DNA from: Pandoraea capi
GTDB taxonomy: Bacteria; Pseudomonadota; Gammaproteobacteria; Burkholderiales; Burkholderiaceae
Direction of reading: 5' to 3'
DNA: 64,000 bases
Assembly (NCBI RefSeq): GCF_902459735.1
Contig: NZ_CABPRV010000002.1
Coordinates: 558,001 to 622,000, forward strand
The position numbers were made by a program, and so were the translations under genes. The notes beneath the pieces are model-generated. The model did no database searches, was not told where the DNA came from, and saw only the letters and a list, made by a program, of their open reading frames with translations. Of this stretch, positions 46,739 to 56,740 are shown one piece after another. How positions within the stretch are numbered: the first letter of the stretch is position 1; every line of letters starts with the position of its first letter.

Positions 46739-47158
46739 ATGTCCAAGAAATCGGATCGCCGTCTCACTCTTGCCCTCGCCGCCTCGCTGATCGCCGGGGG
46801 CGCCGCCCTCAGCTTGCCCGCTCAGGCGCAAATCAATGTGCCGCAGGCAGGCGGCACGGCCGGTGGCACTATCGCCGTGCCTTCGGTCATGCCCCGCGCC
46901 GTGACCGTCGAACAGGCGCTCAAGGCCCCGAAAGACATGGAAGCCGTGATCGAAGGCCACATCGTCAATCAGCTCAGGCACGAGCACTACACGTTCAAGG
47001 ACGCCTCCGGCACGATCGAAGTCGAGATCGACGACAAGTATCTGCCGACCGGACGTCAGATTACCGACAAGACGCTGATACGCATCATCGGCGAGGTCGA
47101 CACCCATCGTATGAAGCCGAATGACATCGATGTGAAGCGCATCGAATTCGTCGAGTAA
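46739..47158 (+). CDS. YgiW/YdeI family periplasmic OB-fold stress protein
   Basis: A 139-residue protein with a signal peptide (1-30, ends PAQA then QINV). The mature part is the BOF (bacterial OB-fold) domain, seen in VTVEQALKAPKDMEAVIEG, YTFKDASGTIEVEIDD and the closing NDIDVKRIEFVE. E. coli members (YgiW, YdeI) protect against peroxide or other stress. GGGAG precedes the ATG. Confidence 0.85.
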   Translation: MSKKSDRRLTLALAASLIAGGAALSLPAQAQINVPQAGGTAGGTIAVPSVMPRAVTVEQALKAPKDMEAVIEGHIVNQLRHEHYTFKDASGTIEVEIDDKYLPTGRQITDKTLIRIIGEVDTHRMKPNDIDVKRIEFVE

Positions 47159-47252
47159 GTCTCTCGCGGCGTCCTGTGCTTGCGCGACGCCGCCGTCCCG
47201 GCTTTCGGACACTGGCCCGTTCTTGTCCCATTCCTGGGCCGGGCCTTTGAAA

Positions 47253-47258
47253 TATAAT
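47253..47258 (+). promoter_or_regulatory. Candidate -10 element of yciB
   Basis: A perfect TATAAT lies 74 bp upstream of the yciB ATG. A small hairpin CCTGGC/GCCAGG (47271-47289) follows in the predicted leader. No strong -35 is seen. Confidence 0.4.
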
Positions 47259-47332
47259 GCGGGTTTGCTCCCTGGCGCTTCGTGCCAGGAAGCGAGAACA
47301 CGGAAACCCCGAAGCCCCCAAGCCGAGACTTC

Positions 47333-47866
47333 ATGAAATTTCTCTTCGACCTGTTACCGGTCATCCTGTTTTTCGTCGCCTTCAAATTCGCCGGCATTTA
47401 TGTCGCTACCGGCATCGCGATCGTCACGACGATTGCCCAGGTCATCTGGATGTGGCTGCGTCACCGCAAGGTCGAGCCCATGCAGTGGGTGAGTCTGGCA
47501 ATCATCGTCGTGTTCGGCGGTGCGACCATGCTCCTGCACGACGAAACGTTCATCAAATGGAAGCCGACGGCGCTGTACTGGCTCTTCGGTATCACGCTGT
47601 TCGTCGCCGAACTGATGTTCAACAAGAACCTGATTCGCGCGATGATGGAAAAGCAGATGGCTTTGCCAGAACACCTCTGGCGCGCCGTAAACTTCAGCTG
47701 GGCGCTGTTCTTCCTCGTGATGGGCGTGCTGAATCTGGTCATCGCGTACCACTTCTCCACCGACACCTGGGTTGACTTCAAGCTCTTCGGCGGCATGGGC
47801 CTCATGGTCGTGTTCATCGTGGTGCAGAGCCTGTGGCTCGCCAAGTACATCAAGCAGGACGAGTAA
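47333..47866 (+). CDS. yciB: Septation protein A homologue (YciB)
   Basis: A 177-residue inner-membrane protein with five or six membrane helices. The start [14 protein letters not shown] is the family's usual N-terminus; a GTG 51 bp upstream is less likely. NKNLIRAMM and [16 protein letters not shown] are conserved. YciB takes part in cell-envelope synthesis and septation. It is followed by bolA with 25 bp between them. Confidence 0.92.
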   Translation: MKFLFDLLPVILFFVAFKFAGIYVATGIAIVTTIAQVIWMWLRHRKVEPMQWVSLAIIVVFGGATMLLHDETFIKWKPTALYWLFGITLFVAELMFNKNLIRAMMEKQMALPEHLWRAVNFSWALFFLVMGVLNLVIAYHFSTDTWVDFKLFGGMGLMVVFIVVQSLWLAKYIKQDE

Positions 47867-47891
47867 CGTCGTTCGTCAGGAAGCTATCGCC

Positions 47892-48155
47892 ATGACCATG
47901 GAACAGCAAATCGAAGCGCGGCTCACCGCTGCGCTTTCCCCGCTCGAATTCGCGCTCGAGAACGACAGTGCGCGGCACGCCGGTCACGCCGGCGCCGCCT
48001 CGGGCGGCCATTACAACGTGCGCATCGTATCTGCGGCGTTTACCGGACGTAACCGCGTTGCGCGTCACCGCCTGGTGTATGATGCGTTGGCCGATTTGAT
48101 GCAGAACGGCATTCACGCCCTCGCCATCGTTGCGCTCGCCCCGGGCGAAGCGTAA
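47892..48155 (+). CDS. BolA family protein
   Basis: An 87-residue BolA-like protein (MTMEQQIEARLTAAL; NVRIVSAAFTGRNRVARHRLVYDALADLM). BolA proteins bind monothiol glutaredoxins through a shared [2Fe-2S] cluster and influence morphology and iron response. The H of ARHRLVYDAL is the conserved ligand. Placed between yciB and a parvulin, as in other Burkholderiales. Confidence 0.9.
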   Translation: MTMEQQIEARLTAALSPLEFALENDSARHAGHAGAASGGHYNVRIVSAAFTGRNRVARHRLVYDALADLMQNGIHALAIVALAPGEA

Positions 48156-48217
48156 CTCGCATGCGACGCGTCCCCCGTCGATTAACCTTGCCTTCGTCAT
48201 TCGTTAGGAAAAACAGC

Positions 48218-49012
48218 ATGGCATTGAAACTCGCCCGCACGGCACTGGCGCTCGGCGCCGCCGTGTCGCTGACCGCCGTCTCCCTCCCCGCCCTCGCCCA
48301 GAACGTTGCCGTCGTGAACGGCACGCCGGTGCCTGTGGCCCGCGCCGACGCCATGGTGCGTGAAATGGTGCGTCAGGGTCAGCCGAACTCGCCGCAACTG
48401 CAACAGCAGGTGCGCGAAGAGCTGGTCAAGCGCGAAGTGCTCGCGCAGGCCGCCATCAGCAAGGGTCTCGCCACTGACCCGGCCGTCAAGCAGCAGATCA
48501 AGCTCGCCGAGCAAGGCGTGCTCATCCGCGCACTGATCGCCGACTTCCAGAAGACGTCGCCGGTCACCGATACCGAGTTGCAAGCGCGTTACGACCAGTT
48601 GAAGAAGCAGTTCGGCGACAAGGAATATCACGCCCGTCACATTCTGGTGCCGAGCGAAGATACCGCCAAGGACATCATCGCGAAGCTCAAGGGCGGCGCG
48701 AAGTTCGCCGATCTGGCCAAGCAATATTCGAAGGATCCGGGTTCGGCGCAAAACGGCGGAGACCTCGACTGGTCGCCGGCCAACGCCTATGTGCCCGAGT
48801 TCGCCGACGCGCTGCAAAAGCTGCAAAAGGGCCAGTACTCGCAAACGCCGGTCAAGACGCAGTTCGGCTATCACGTGCTCGAACTCGACGACGTTCGCGA
48901 CGCGCAGGTCCCGCCGCTCTCCGACGTCAAGCCGCAGTTGATGCAGCAGATGCAGGAAGAGAAGCTGCAAGGCTTTATCGACGGTCTGGAAAAGAAGGCC
49001 AAGATTCAGTAA
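48218..49012 (+). CDS. Periplasmic parvulin-type peptidyl-prolyl isomerase
   Basis: A 264-residue protein with a signal peptide (1-27, ends ALAQ, then NVAVVNG). A SurA/PrsA-like chaperone segment (about 28-130) and one rotamase domain (about 133-230, YHARHILVPSEDTAKDI; YSKDPGSAQNGGDLDW; FGYHVLEL) follow. It assists folding of exported proteins. TTAGGAAAAACAGC precedes the start. A strong terminator follows the stop. Confidence 0.92.
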   Translation: MALKLARTALALGAAVSLTAVSLPALAQNVAVVNGTPVPVARADAMVREMVRQGQPNSPQLQQQVREELVKREVLAQAAISKGLATDPAVKQQIKLAEQGVLIRALIADFQKTSPVTDTELQARYDQLKKQFGDKEYHARHILVPSEDTAKDIIAKLKGGAKFADLAKQYSKDPGSAQNGGDLDWSPANAYVPEFADALQKLQKGQYSQTPVKTQFGYHVLELDDVRDAQVPPLSDVKPQLMQQMQEEKLQGFIDGLEKKAKIQ

Positions 49013-49036
49013 GCGGTTCGCTTGCCGATGCCATAA

Positions 49037-49065
49037 GAAAATCCCGCCTCACGGCGGGATTTTTG
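49037..49065 (+). terminator. Rho-independent terminator after the parvulin gene
   Basis: ATCCCGCC (49041-49048) and GGCGGGAT (49053-49060) pair around TCAC and are followed by TTTTG. Confidence 0.9.
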
Positions 49066-49090
49066 TTTGGACTCAAGACATCCCCAAATG

Positions 49091-49128
49091 AAAAAACCGC
49101 TTACCCCCTGACGGGGCAAGCGGTTTTC
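49091..49128 (-). terminator. Rho-independent terminator after purL
   Basis: Arms AACCGCTT and AAGCGGTT with an inner CCCC/GGGG stem; read leftwards it ends in six T. Together with the opposite terminator at 49037 it insulates the convergent genes. Confidence 0.9.
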
Positions 49129-49187
49129 TGGCAGTGCTTGCGAGACGACTTCGCGATCCGCTGCGAAGTCATCGTCGACTCACGCGA

Positions 49188-52100
49188 TCAGGCCACCCAA
49201 CGACGGGCGTTACGGAACATGCGCATCCACGGGCTATCTTCGCCCCACTGCTCCGGCGCCCAGCTCATCTGTACGGTGCGGAACACGCGCTCCGGGTGCG
49301 GCATCATCACAGTGAAACGGCCGTCGCCGGTCGTGACCGCCGTCAGGCCGCGCGGCGAACCGTTCGGGTTGAACGGATATTGCTCGGTCGGCTGACCACG
49401 ATGGTCGACGAAACGCATGGCAGCGATCGCCTGATCGATGTTGCCCTGCTGACCGAAGTTAGCGAAGCCTTCACCGTGCGCAATGACGATCGGCAACTGC
49501 GAGCCGGCCATGTCCTTGAAGAACAGCGACGGCGAATCGAGCACTTCGACTTGCGTGAGACGCGCTTCGTACTTCGACTGGTTGTACGTGAACTTCGGCC
49601 ATGCCGCTGCGCCCGGGATCAGGTTCGACAGGTTGCTCATCATCTGGCAACCGTTACAGACACCCAGCGCAAACGTGTCGGCGCGATTGAAGAAGCCCGC
49701 GAACTGCTCGGCCAGCGACGGGTTGAACAGAATCGTCTTGGCCCAGCCCTCACCGGCGCCCAGCGTGTCGCCATACGAGAAACCACCGCACGCGATGAAG
49801 CCCTTGAACGCCTCCAGCGAGTGACGGCCCGCAAGCAGATCGCTCATGTGGACGTCATAAGCTTCGAAACCGGCCTTGTCCAGCACGTAAGCCATTTCCA
49901 GATGCGAGTTCACGCCCTGCTCGCGCAGGATCGCGACCTTCGGACGCGCGCCCGTCGAAACGAACGGCGCCGCCACATCTTCGCTCGGGTCGAACGTCAG
50001 CTTCGGCGAGAGGCCCGGGTCGCTCGTGTCGTTCAGTGCTTCGTACTCGGCATCGGCCGCCGCCGGGTTGTCGCGCAGACGCGCGATACGCCAGCTCACT
50101 TCCGTCCACACGCGTTGCAGTTCGGCACGCGACGCACCGAAGATCTTCTTGGCGTCGCGGTAGATTTCGATGACGTCGTTCGTATTCGGCTTGCCGATCA
50201 CGTTCGTGACCGACGACAGGCCCGCTTCGCGCAACGTCTGCAGTACGGCATCGCGCTCTGCGGCGCGCACCTGAATCACGCCACCCAACTCTTCCGAGAA
50301 GAGCGCACGCAACGTCTTGTCTTCACGACGGCCCACCGTCTGCTTCGCCCAATCCTTGGCGTCGCCATAGTCGGACTCGAAGCCTTCGTCGAGCGTCAGC
50401 ATGTCGACGTTGAGTGAGACACCGACGTGACCGGCAAACGCCATTTCCGCCACCGTCGCGAACAGACCACCGTCCGAACGATCGTGATAGGCGAGCAGCT
50501 TGCCGTCGCGGTTGAGCTTCTGAATCACGTCGAAGAAGCGCTGGAGGTCGGCCGGATCATCCAGATCCGGCGTGACGTCGCCGATCTGCTGCGTGACCTG
50601 CGCGAGGATACTGCCGCCCAGACGATTCTTGCTGTGGCCCAGATCGATGGCGATCAGCACCGTTTCGCCGGCATCTGCAACCGAACGCAGTTGCGGCGTG
50701 AGATGACGGCGAACGTCTTCCACCGGGGCGAACGCCGAGACGATCAGCGAGACCGGGGCGACCACGTCCTTCGCACGCCCCGCGTCATCCCACTTGGTGC
50801 GCATCGACAGCGAATCCTTGCCCACCGGAATCGACAGGCCCAGCGCCGGGCAAAGCTCCATGCCGACGGCCTTCACGGTGTCGAACAGCGCGGCGTCTTC
50901 GCCCTCCGTGCCGCAGGCCGCCATCCAGTTGGCCGACAGCTTGATCTGGTCGAGCGACGCAATCGGCGCAGCCGCAATGTTGGTGATGGCTTCGCCAACC
51001 GCCATGCGTCCCGATGCCGGGGCGTCGATGACGGCCAGCGGCGTGCGCTCGCCCATCGTCATCGCTTCGCCGCGATACCCGGCGTAGTCCATCAGCGAGA
51101 TGGCGCAATCGGCTACCGGCACCTGCCACGGACCGACCATCTGATCGCGTGCAGTCAGACCGCCCACGGTACGGTCGCCGATGGTAATCAGAAAGGACTT
51201 GCTGGCCACCGTCGGGTGACGCAGCACCGCACGCGCCACGTCGTCGAGCGACAGGCCGGTCACGTCGACCGGCGGCAGTTCCTGCTTCGCGCGCTTGACG
51301 TCGCGGTGCATGCGCGGCGGTTTGCCGAGCAGCACGTCCATCGGCATGTCGACCGGGTCCGGCGACTCCGGATGCATCGGATCGACGAGCTTCAGCTGAC
51401 GCTCGTCCGTGGCGATACCCACGACCGCCACCGGGCAACGCTCGCGCTGGCAAATTTCCTGGAACGCCGGGAAGCTGTCCGGCGCAATGGCGAGCACGTA
51501 GCGCTCCTGCGCTTCGTTACTCCAGATTTCGGCCGGCGACATGCCCGACTCTTCGAGCTGCACCTGACGCAGGTCGAAACGCGCGCCCTTGCTGGCGCCG
51601 TCGACCAGTTCGGGGAACGCGTTCGAAATCCCGCCCGCGCCCACGTCGTGAATCGACAGGATCGGGTTGGCTTCGCCCTGACGCCAGCACCAGTTGATGA
51701 CTTCCTGCGCACGGCGCTCGATTTCCGGGTTGCCACGCTGCACCGAATCGAAGTCGAGTTCAGCCGTGTTGGTACCCGTCGCCATCGAGCTGGCGGCGCC
51801 GCCGCCCATCCCGATGCGCATGCCCGGGCCGCCGATCTGGATGAGCAGCGTACCGGCCGGCAGGTCGTGCTTGTGCGTATGCTGCGCGGCGATGTTGCCC
51901 ATGCCGCCCGCGATCATGATCGGCTTGTGATAGCCGCGCACACGACCGCCCACGTTCTGTTCGTAGGCGCGGAAGTAACCGCCGAGGTTCGGGCGGCCGA
52001 ATTCGTTGTTGAACGCAGCGCCGCCGAGCGGGCCGTCGATCATGATCTGAAGCGGCGACGCAATACGATCCGGGCGACCATAATCGCCCCCAGTGTCCTC

Positions 52101-53219
52101 CGGCTTGCGCAGCGACGGCGGCACCGCCACGTCGCGATCGGTTTCCCACGATTCGCGCGCGTCCGGCAGCGCCAGATTCGAGACGGTGAACCCCGTCAGG
52201 CCCGACTTCGGCGTGGATCCACGGCCCGTCGCGCCTTCGTCGCGAATCTCGCCGCCCGCGCCCGTCGAGGCGCCGGGGAACGGCGAAATGGCGGTCGGGT
52301 GGTTGTGCGTCTCCACCTTCATCAGCGTGTGCGTGAGTTCGACGCTGCGGCCGTACTTGCCATCGGCGCCGCGCGGATACCAGCGCTCGACTTCGGCGCC
52401 TTCCATCACCGAAGCGTTGTCCGAATACGCCACCACCGTGCCCTGCGGGTGCAGTTGGTGCGTGTTCTTGATCATCTGGAACAGCGACTTGTCCTGCACC
52501 TGGCCGTCGATGGTCCAGTTCGCATTGAAAATCTTGTGGCGGCAGTGTTCGCTGTTGGCCTGCGCGAACATCATCAGTTCGACGTCGGTCGGGTTACGCT
52601 TGAGCGACGTGAAGGCATCGACCAGATAATCGATCTCGTCTTCGGCCAGCGCCAGCCCCAGATCCCGGTTCGCGGCTTCGAGCGCGCTGCGGCCTGCGCC
52701 GATCACGTCGATCGTCTGCAGCGGCTTGGCCGGCAGTTCGACGAAGAGCGCTTCGGCGTCCTTGCGCGTGGCGACAACCGCTTCGGTCATACGGTCGTGC
52801 AGCACGGCGGCGACCTGCACCAGCACCTCGGGCGCGAGCGACTTCTTGCCGCCCAGCAGGCCCGACTTCACGCCGATCGTGTATTCGACGGCGCGCTCGA
52901 TGCGACGTACGTGGTCGATACCGCAGTTGCGGGCGATATCGGTGGCCTTGCTCGCCCACGGCGAAATCGTGCCCAGACGCGGGATCACCAACAGTTGATC
53001 GCCGACCGGCTCCTCGCGTACCGGCTCACCGTAAGTGAGCAGACCGGCCACGCGCGCCACGTCGTCATTCGAGAGCGGTTCGGCACTGGCTACGAGGTGC
53101 ACGTAGCGGGCGTCGATGCGCACGATCGAACTGTCGATGGCTTGCAGGGTCTGCAGAAGACGTTGCTGGCGGAATTCGGAGAGCGCCAAGGCGCCGGCGA
53201 AGCAGGCAATGTGAGTCAT
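49188..53219 (-). CDS. purL: Phosphoribosylformylglycinamidine synthase (single-chain)
   Basis: A 1343-residue enzyme, the full-length gammaproteobacterial/betaproteobacterial form. It converts FGAR, glutamine and ATP to FGAM in purine synthesis. N-terminal PurS-like region, the two AIR-synthase-like halves ([43 protein letters not shown]) and the C-terminal glutamine amidotransferase with the Cys nucleophile in [12 protein letters not shown] and the HGEGF His. Monocistronic with its own terminator. Confidence 0.98.
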   Translation of the reverse strand: MTHIACFAGALALSEFRQQRLLQTLQAIDSSIVRIDARYVHLVASAEPLSNDDVARVAGLLTYGEPVREEPVGDQLLVIPRLGTISPWASKATDIARNCGIDHVRRIERAVEYTIGVKSGLLGGKKSLAPEVLVQVAAVLHDRMTEAVVATRKDAEALFVELPAKPLQTIDVIGAGRSALEAANRDLGLALAEDEIDYLVDAFTSLKRNPTDVELMMFAQANSEHCRHKIFNANWTIDGQVQDKSLFQMIKNTHQLHPQGTVVAYSDNASVMEGAEVERWYPRGADGKYGRSVELTHTLMKVETHNHPTAISPFPGASTGAGGEIRDEGATGRGSTPKSGLTGFTVSNLALPDARESWETDRDVAVPPSLRKPEDTGGDYGRPDRIASPLQIMIDGPLGGAAFNNEFGRPNLGGYFRAYEQNVGGRVRGYHKPIMIAGGMGNIAAQHTHKHDLPAGTLLIQIGGPGMRIGMGGGAASSMATGTNTAELDFDSVQRGNPEIERRAQEVINWCWRQGEANPILSIHDVGAGGISNAFPELVDGASKGARFDLRQVQLEESGMSPAEIWSNEAQERYVLAIAPDSFPAFQEICQRERCPVAVVGIATDERQLKLVDPMHPESPDPVDMPMDVLLGKPPRMHRDVKRAKQELPPVDVTGLSLDDVARAVLRHPTVASKSFLITIGDRTVGGLTARDQMVGPWQVPVADCAISLMDYAGYRGEAMTMGERTPLAVIDAPASGRMAVGEAITNIAAAPIASLDQIKLSANWMAACGTEGEDAALFDTVKAVGMELCPALGLSIPVGKDSLSMRTKWDDAGRAKDVVAPVSLIVSAFAPVEDVRRHLTPQLRSVADAGETVLIAIDLGHSKNRLGGSILAQVTQQIGDVTPDLDDPADLQRFFDVIQKLNRDGKLLAYHDRSDGGLFATVAEMAFAGHVGVSLNVDMLTLDEGFESDYGDAKDWAKQTVGRREDKTLRALFSEELGGVIQVRAAERDAVLQTLREAGLSSVTNVIGKPNTNDVIEIYRDAKKIFGASRAELQRVWTEVSWRIARLRDNPAAADAEYEALNDTSDPGLSPKLTFDPSEDVAAPFVSTGARPKVAILREQGVNSHLEMAYVLDKAGFEAYDVHMSDLLAGRHSLEAFKGFIACGGFSYGDTLGAGEGWAKTILFNPSLAEQFAGFFNRADTFALGVCNGCQMMSNLSNLIPGAAAWPKFTYNQSKYEARLTQVEVLDSPSLFFKDMAGSQLPIVIAHGEGFANFGQQGNIDQAIAAMRFVDHRGQPTEQYPFNPNGSPRGLTAVTTGDGRFTVMMPHPERVFRTVQMSWAPEQWGEDSPWMRMFRNARRWVA

Positions 53220-53476
53220 GGAAGGACGGAAGGCGAGGCGTTCAGAACGCGGGGGAACGACAAACCGGGATTATACCCTGCTTACCCCGGGTTATACCCG
53301 AGTGTGAGACGGTCATTCTTGGTGGCGTCCCGCCCTGTGAGGGCGTCTCTCTGGTAACCTATGCGCCCCGTATCCAAACGGGCCGCGATGCACCCGATTT
53401 TGGCCGCCATGGGTCGATTACGGTCGATTTCCGCCGGTTTCCGGGCTCGCAGCACGTCATAGAACGACACTAACAA

Positions 53477-53496
53477 GCGAACGAACGGGCGTTCGC
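53477..53496. promoter_or_regulatory. Inverted repeat upstream of dadA, candidate operator
   Basis: GCGAACG (53477-53483) and CGTTCGC (53490-53496) are a perfect inverted pair with a 6-bp spacer, about 20 bp before the dadA ATG. Either a repressor site or a 5' hairpin that hides the ribosome site. Confidence 0.4.
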
Positions 53497-53516
53497 CACA
53501 CACCAGACGGTTGGGA

Positions 53517-54791
53517 ATGAAGGTCATCGTTATCGGCGGCGGGGTCATTGGCACGTGTACCGCCTACTATCTGGCCGCCGCGGGGCACACGGTCACGCTC
53601 ATCGAGCGCAATAGCACGGTTGCGCAAGAGAGCAGTTTCGGCAATGCAGGCGTCATCGCGCCGGGCTACGTCACGCCCTGGGCAGCGCCCGGCATGCCGC
53701 GCAAACTGCTGGGCTACATGTTCAGCTCGGCCAGCCCGCTCATCTTCCGGCCCGGCCTGTCCGCCGGCACGTGGCGCTGGGCGGCACGCTGGCTGCGCGA
53801 GTGCAAGCTCGATCGCTATCGCGCCAATCGCGAGCGCATGCAGCGTCTGGCGTTCTACAGTCAGCGTTGCCTGCACGAACTGCGCGAAAGTCACGTTTTC
53901 GAATACGAACATACGCAGGGTTACCTGCAACTGTTCCGTACCGAACGCGAAATCAAGATGAACGAGCCGGCGCGCGCCATGCTCACCGAGAACGAGGTGC
54001 CGCATCGCCTGCTGAGCGCAGACGAGTGCCGCAAGCTCGAACCCGCGCTCTCGACCGATGCCCCGCTCGCAGGCGGTCTGCATCTGCCGCGTGACGAGAC
54101 CGGCAACTGCCCGCTCTTCACCAAGCGCCTCGCACAGATCGCCCGCGACATGGGCGTGACGCTCGCCACGGAAACGACCGTGCTGTCCGTACGCCCGAAC
54201 GTCGGCCGCGCCGGCGTGACCGTCGAGACGGCGAGCACGGCGCAGACCGGTCAGAAGGCGTCGCTCGAAGCCGACGCCGTGGTGATCGCTGCGGGCGTTG
54301 CCAGCACGTCGCTGCTGCGACCGCTGGGCATCGATCTGCCGCTGTGGCCGATCAAGGGTTACTCGATCACGGTGCCGGTGAAGACCGAACTGTTCAGCCC
54401 GCGCGTCGCCGTCATGGACGAGTCTTACAAGACCGCGATCACCCCGCAAGGCAATCGCCTGCGCATTGCCGGCACGGCCGAATTGGGTGACACGCAGCTC
54501 GTTCTGCGCGAGCGCGCGATCGCCACGCTCTACAAAGTGGCGACGGACTGGTTCCCCGGCGCCGGCAAGTACCGTGAAGCACGGGCATGGGTCGGGGCGC
54601 GTCCGATGTTGCCCGATGGTCCGCCGCTGCTCGGCGCCACGCACCTGCCCGGCATCTTCCTCAATGTCGGTCACGGCTCGACCGGCTGGGCGATGGCCTG
54701 CGGCTCGGGACGCGTACTCGCCGACGTCATCTCCGGACAGACGCCCGAGATCGATCTCAACGGACTGACCCTCGCGCGCTACGACCGCTAA
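53517..54791 (+). CDS. dadA: D-amino acid dehydrogenase
   Basis: A 424-residue FAD oxidoreductase of the DadA/DAO family. N-terminal Rossmann motif VIGGGVIGTCTAYYLAAAG, SSFGNAGVIAPGYVTPWAAPGMPRK-type segment, and the C-terminal GHGSTGWAMACGSGR that closes over the flavin. It oxidises D-amino acids, mainly D-alanine, to 2-oxo acids and passes electrons to the respiratory chain. No alanine racemase (dadX) is adjacent. ATG at 53517 is used; a TTG two codons earlier is in frame. Confidence 0.9.
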   Translation: MKVIVIGGGVIGTCTAYYLAAAGHTVTLIERNSTVAQESSFGNAGVIAPGYVTPWAAPGMPRKLLGYMFSSASPLIFRPGLSAGTWRWAARWLRECKLDRYRANRERMQRLAFYSQRCLHELRESHVFEYEHTQGYLQLFRTEREIKMNEPARAMLTENEVPHRLLSADECRKLEPALSTDAPLAGGLHLPRDETGNCPLFTKRLAQIARDMGVTLATETTVLSVRPNVGRAGVTVETASTAQTGQKASLEADAVVIAAGVASTSLLRPLGIDLPLWPIKGYSITVPVKTELFSPRVAVMDESYKTAITPQGNRLRIAGTAELGDTQLVLRERAIATLYKVATDWFPGAGKYREARAWVGARPMLPDGPPLLGATHLPGIFLNVGHGSTGWAMACGSGRVLADVISGQTPEIDLNGLTLARYDR

Positions 54792-55017
54792 AGGATCGTC
54801 AGGCTGGCCCGGGCACCAGGGATGGAACGGCATGCGGCAACGCCGTGTCGGACATCACCGACACCATGTCGGGATTCGCACCGGCAGGCAGAACGGGGGA
54901 TTGGCGGCATAATCTCCAGATCGGTTCGCATCGTGTGGCGCCCGCCACGTGTTCTCCCCCGGGGCGTGACACCATACCTTGCGCTCGCCGCCCTCGTCTC
55001 CGGGAGACCTGACTGTC

Positions 55018-56670
55018 ATGTCCGATTCCTTGCGTGTCGATGACGCAACCGCCGTCACGACCGATACCTCCCCTGCCAACGCCAGTCCGCTTGCTCGCCC
55101 GCATGCATCCTCGTCGCGCCCCGATAGCGTATCCGAGGCCGTGCACCCGACAGCCTCGCTGAGCTTGTACCTGCCCGGCGCGCTGCGCGATGTCGAACGC
55201 GTCGCCGCCGCAACGCTCCCACCGCACACCCTGATGGCCCGCGCCGGTGCCGCTGTCGCGCGTTGGCTTTACAGCCGCCTGCCTGCCCTCGCAAGTGCCG
55301 GCCGACAACCCGTGCTGTTGCTCGCCGGCCCCGGTAACAACGGCGGCGATGCCTACGTTGCCGCGCATGAACTCTATCGATGGGGGGTACTGGTGGACGT
55401 CTGGCAACTAGCGCCGCCCGCCGCCGACGATGCGCGCTGGGCGCTCGCCGAAGCGCTTGCCGCCGGCGTACCGGTGCGCCCCGCGCCATCGACGTGGCCC
55501 GAACCCAGCGCCTACGCATGGATCGTGGACGGTCTTTTCGGCATCGGACTCTCTCGCGCACTGGAAGGCCCCGCCGCAGCGCTCGTCCGCAATATCGCGT
55601 ACGCCCATGAACAAGGCACGCCAGTGCTCGCAATCGACATCCCCAGCGGGCTGATGGCGGCCACCGGCGTCGCCGACGGTCCTGTCATTCACGCGGATGT
55701 GACGATCGCCATGCTGGGCGCCTGCCCGGGACTGTTGACGGGCATCGGCCGCGACGCGGCTGGCGACGTCCTCGTGGCGAAGCTGGGTGCCGAAGCGGCG
55801 CTGGCACGTCATGACGACGGCGCCCTCTCGACCAGCGCCCCCAGCGTGTTTGTCGCCGATCTGCCGCAGCGCCATCACGCGTCTCACAAAGGCAGCTACG
55901 GATCGCTCGCCGTACTCGGCGGACAGCACGGCATGGTCGGCGCGCCGATGCTCTCGGCGCGCACCGGTTTGATGGCGGGCGCGGGGCGCGTCTACGTCGG
56001 CTTCGTCGCGCACGACGCACCGGCGTGGGACCCCGTACATCCCGAACTGATGCTGCGTCTCGCCGAAGACCTCGATCTCACGACGATGCAGGCGGTCTGC
56101 ATCGGGCCGGGGCTCGGCACATCGGCGGCGTCCGCAGCGTGCCTGTCACGTGCACTCGCGCTCGACCATACGCCACTGGTCATCGATGCGGATGCGCTCA
56201 ATCTGCTCGCCGCAGAGCCGTCACTTGCCGAACGCGTGCGCCGACGTGCCGGGCCGACGGTCTTCACGCCGCACCCGCTGGAAGCCGCACGGCTGGCAGG
56301 TTGCGATGTCGCTCGTATTCAGTCGGATCGTCTGGCGTCGGCACGCGCGCTGGCGCAGCATTTCGGCGCGACGGTGGTGCTCAAGGGCTCCGGCAGTATC
56401 GTCGACGATGGTGCGCATGCCTGGATCAACACGACGGGCAATGCCGGGCTCGCCACCGCAGGCACCGGCGACGTGCTGACCGGCGCGATCGGCGCGTTGC
56501 TCGCACAAGGGATGCCCGCACCCCAGGCGGCACTGGCGGCGGTATGGCTGCATGGCAAAGCCGCGCAGCGCTGTGTGACGGACGGCATCGGACCCGCAGG
56601 ATTGACCGCGTCCGAACTCCTGCCCGCCATTCGTGCCGAATTGCGAGAATTGCGAGCACTGACACCATAG
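55018..56670 (+). CDS. nnr: Bifunctional NAD(P)H-hydrate epimerase / ADP-dependent dehydratase
   Basis: A 550-residue fusion that repairs hydrated NAD(P)H. The N-terminal YjeF epimerase domain (about 45-260) has LLAGPGNNGGDAYVAA; the C-terminal ribokinase-like dehydratase (about 280-545) has IGPGLGTS, FTPHPLEAARL and the catalytic NAGLATAGTGDVLTG. The first 45 residues are low-complexity and not conserved, so a later start is possible. Confidence 0.92.
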   Translation: MSDSLRVDDATAVTTDTSPANASPLARPHASSSRPDSVSEAVHPTASLSLYLPGALRDVERVAAATLPPHTLMARAGAAVARWLYSRLPALASAGRQPVLLLAGPGNNGGDAYVAAHELYRWGVLVDVWQLAPPAADDARWALAEALAAGVPVRPAPSTWPEPSAYAWIVDGLFGIGLSRALEGPAAALVRNIAYAHEQGTPVLAIDIPSGLMAATGVADGPVIHADVTIAMLGACPGLLTGIGRDAAGDVLVAKLGAEAALARHDDGALSTSAPSVFVADLPQRHHASHKGSYGSLAVLGGQHGMVGAPMLSARTGLMAGAGRVYVGFVAHDAPAWDPVHPELMLRLAEDLDLTTMQAVCIGPGLGTSAASAACLSRALALDHTPLVIDADALNLLAAEPSLAERVRRRAGPTVFTPHPLEAARLAGCDVARIQSDRLASARALAQHFGATVVLKGSGSIVDDGAHAWINTTGNAGLATAGTGDVLTGAIGALLAQGMPAPQAALAAVWLHGKAAQRCVTDGIGPAGLTASELLPAIRAELRELRALTP

Positions 56671-56740
56671 GCCACAGCGGCCCGCCGTCGCATTTCAGCG
56701 TAATTTCGCAGCGACACCCGTTATACTTCGCCTTATCGAA

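Noticed and set aside
50427-53357. A 976-codon open frame antisense to purL
   Set aside because: It mirrors purL exactly, has Arg/His-rich composition without domains, and such shadows are expected at this GC content.
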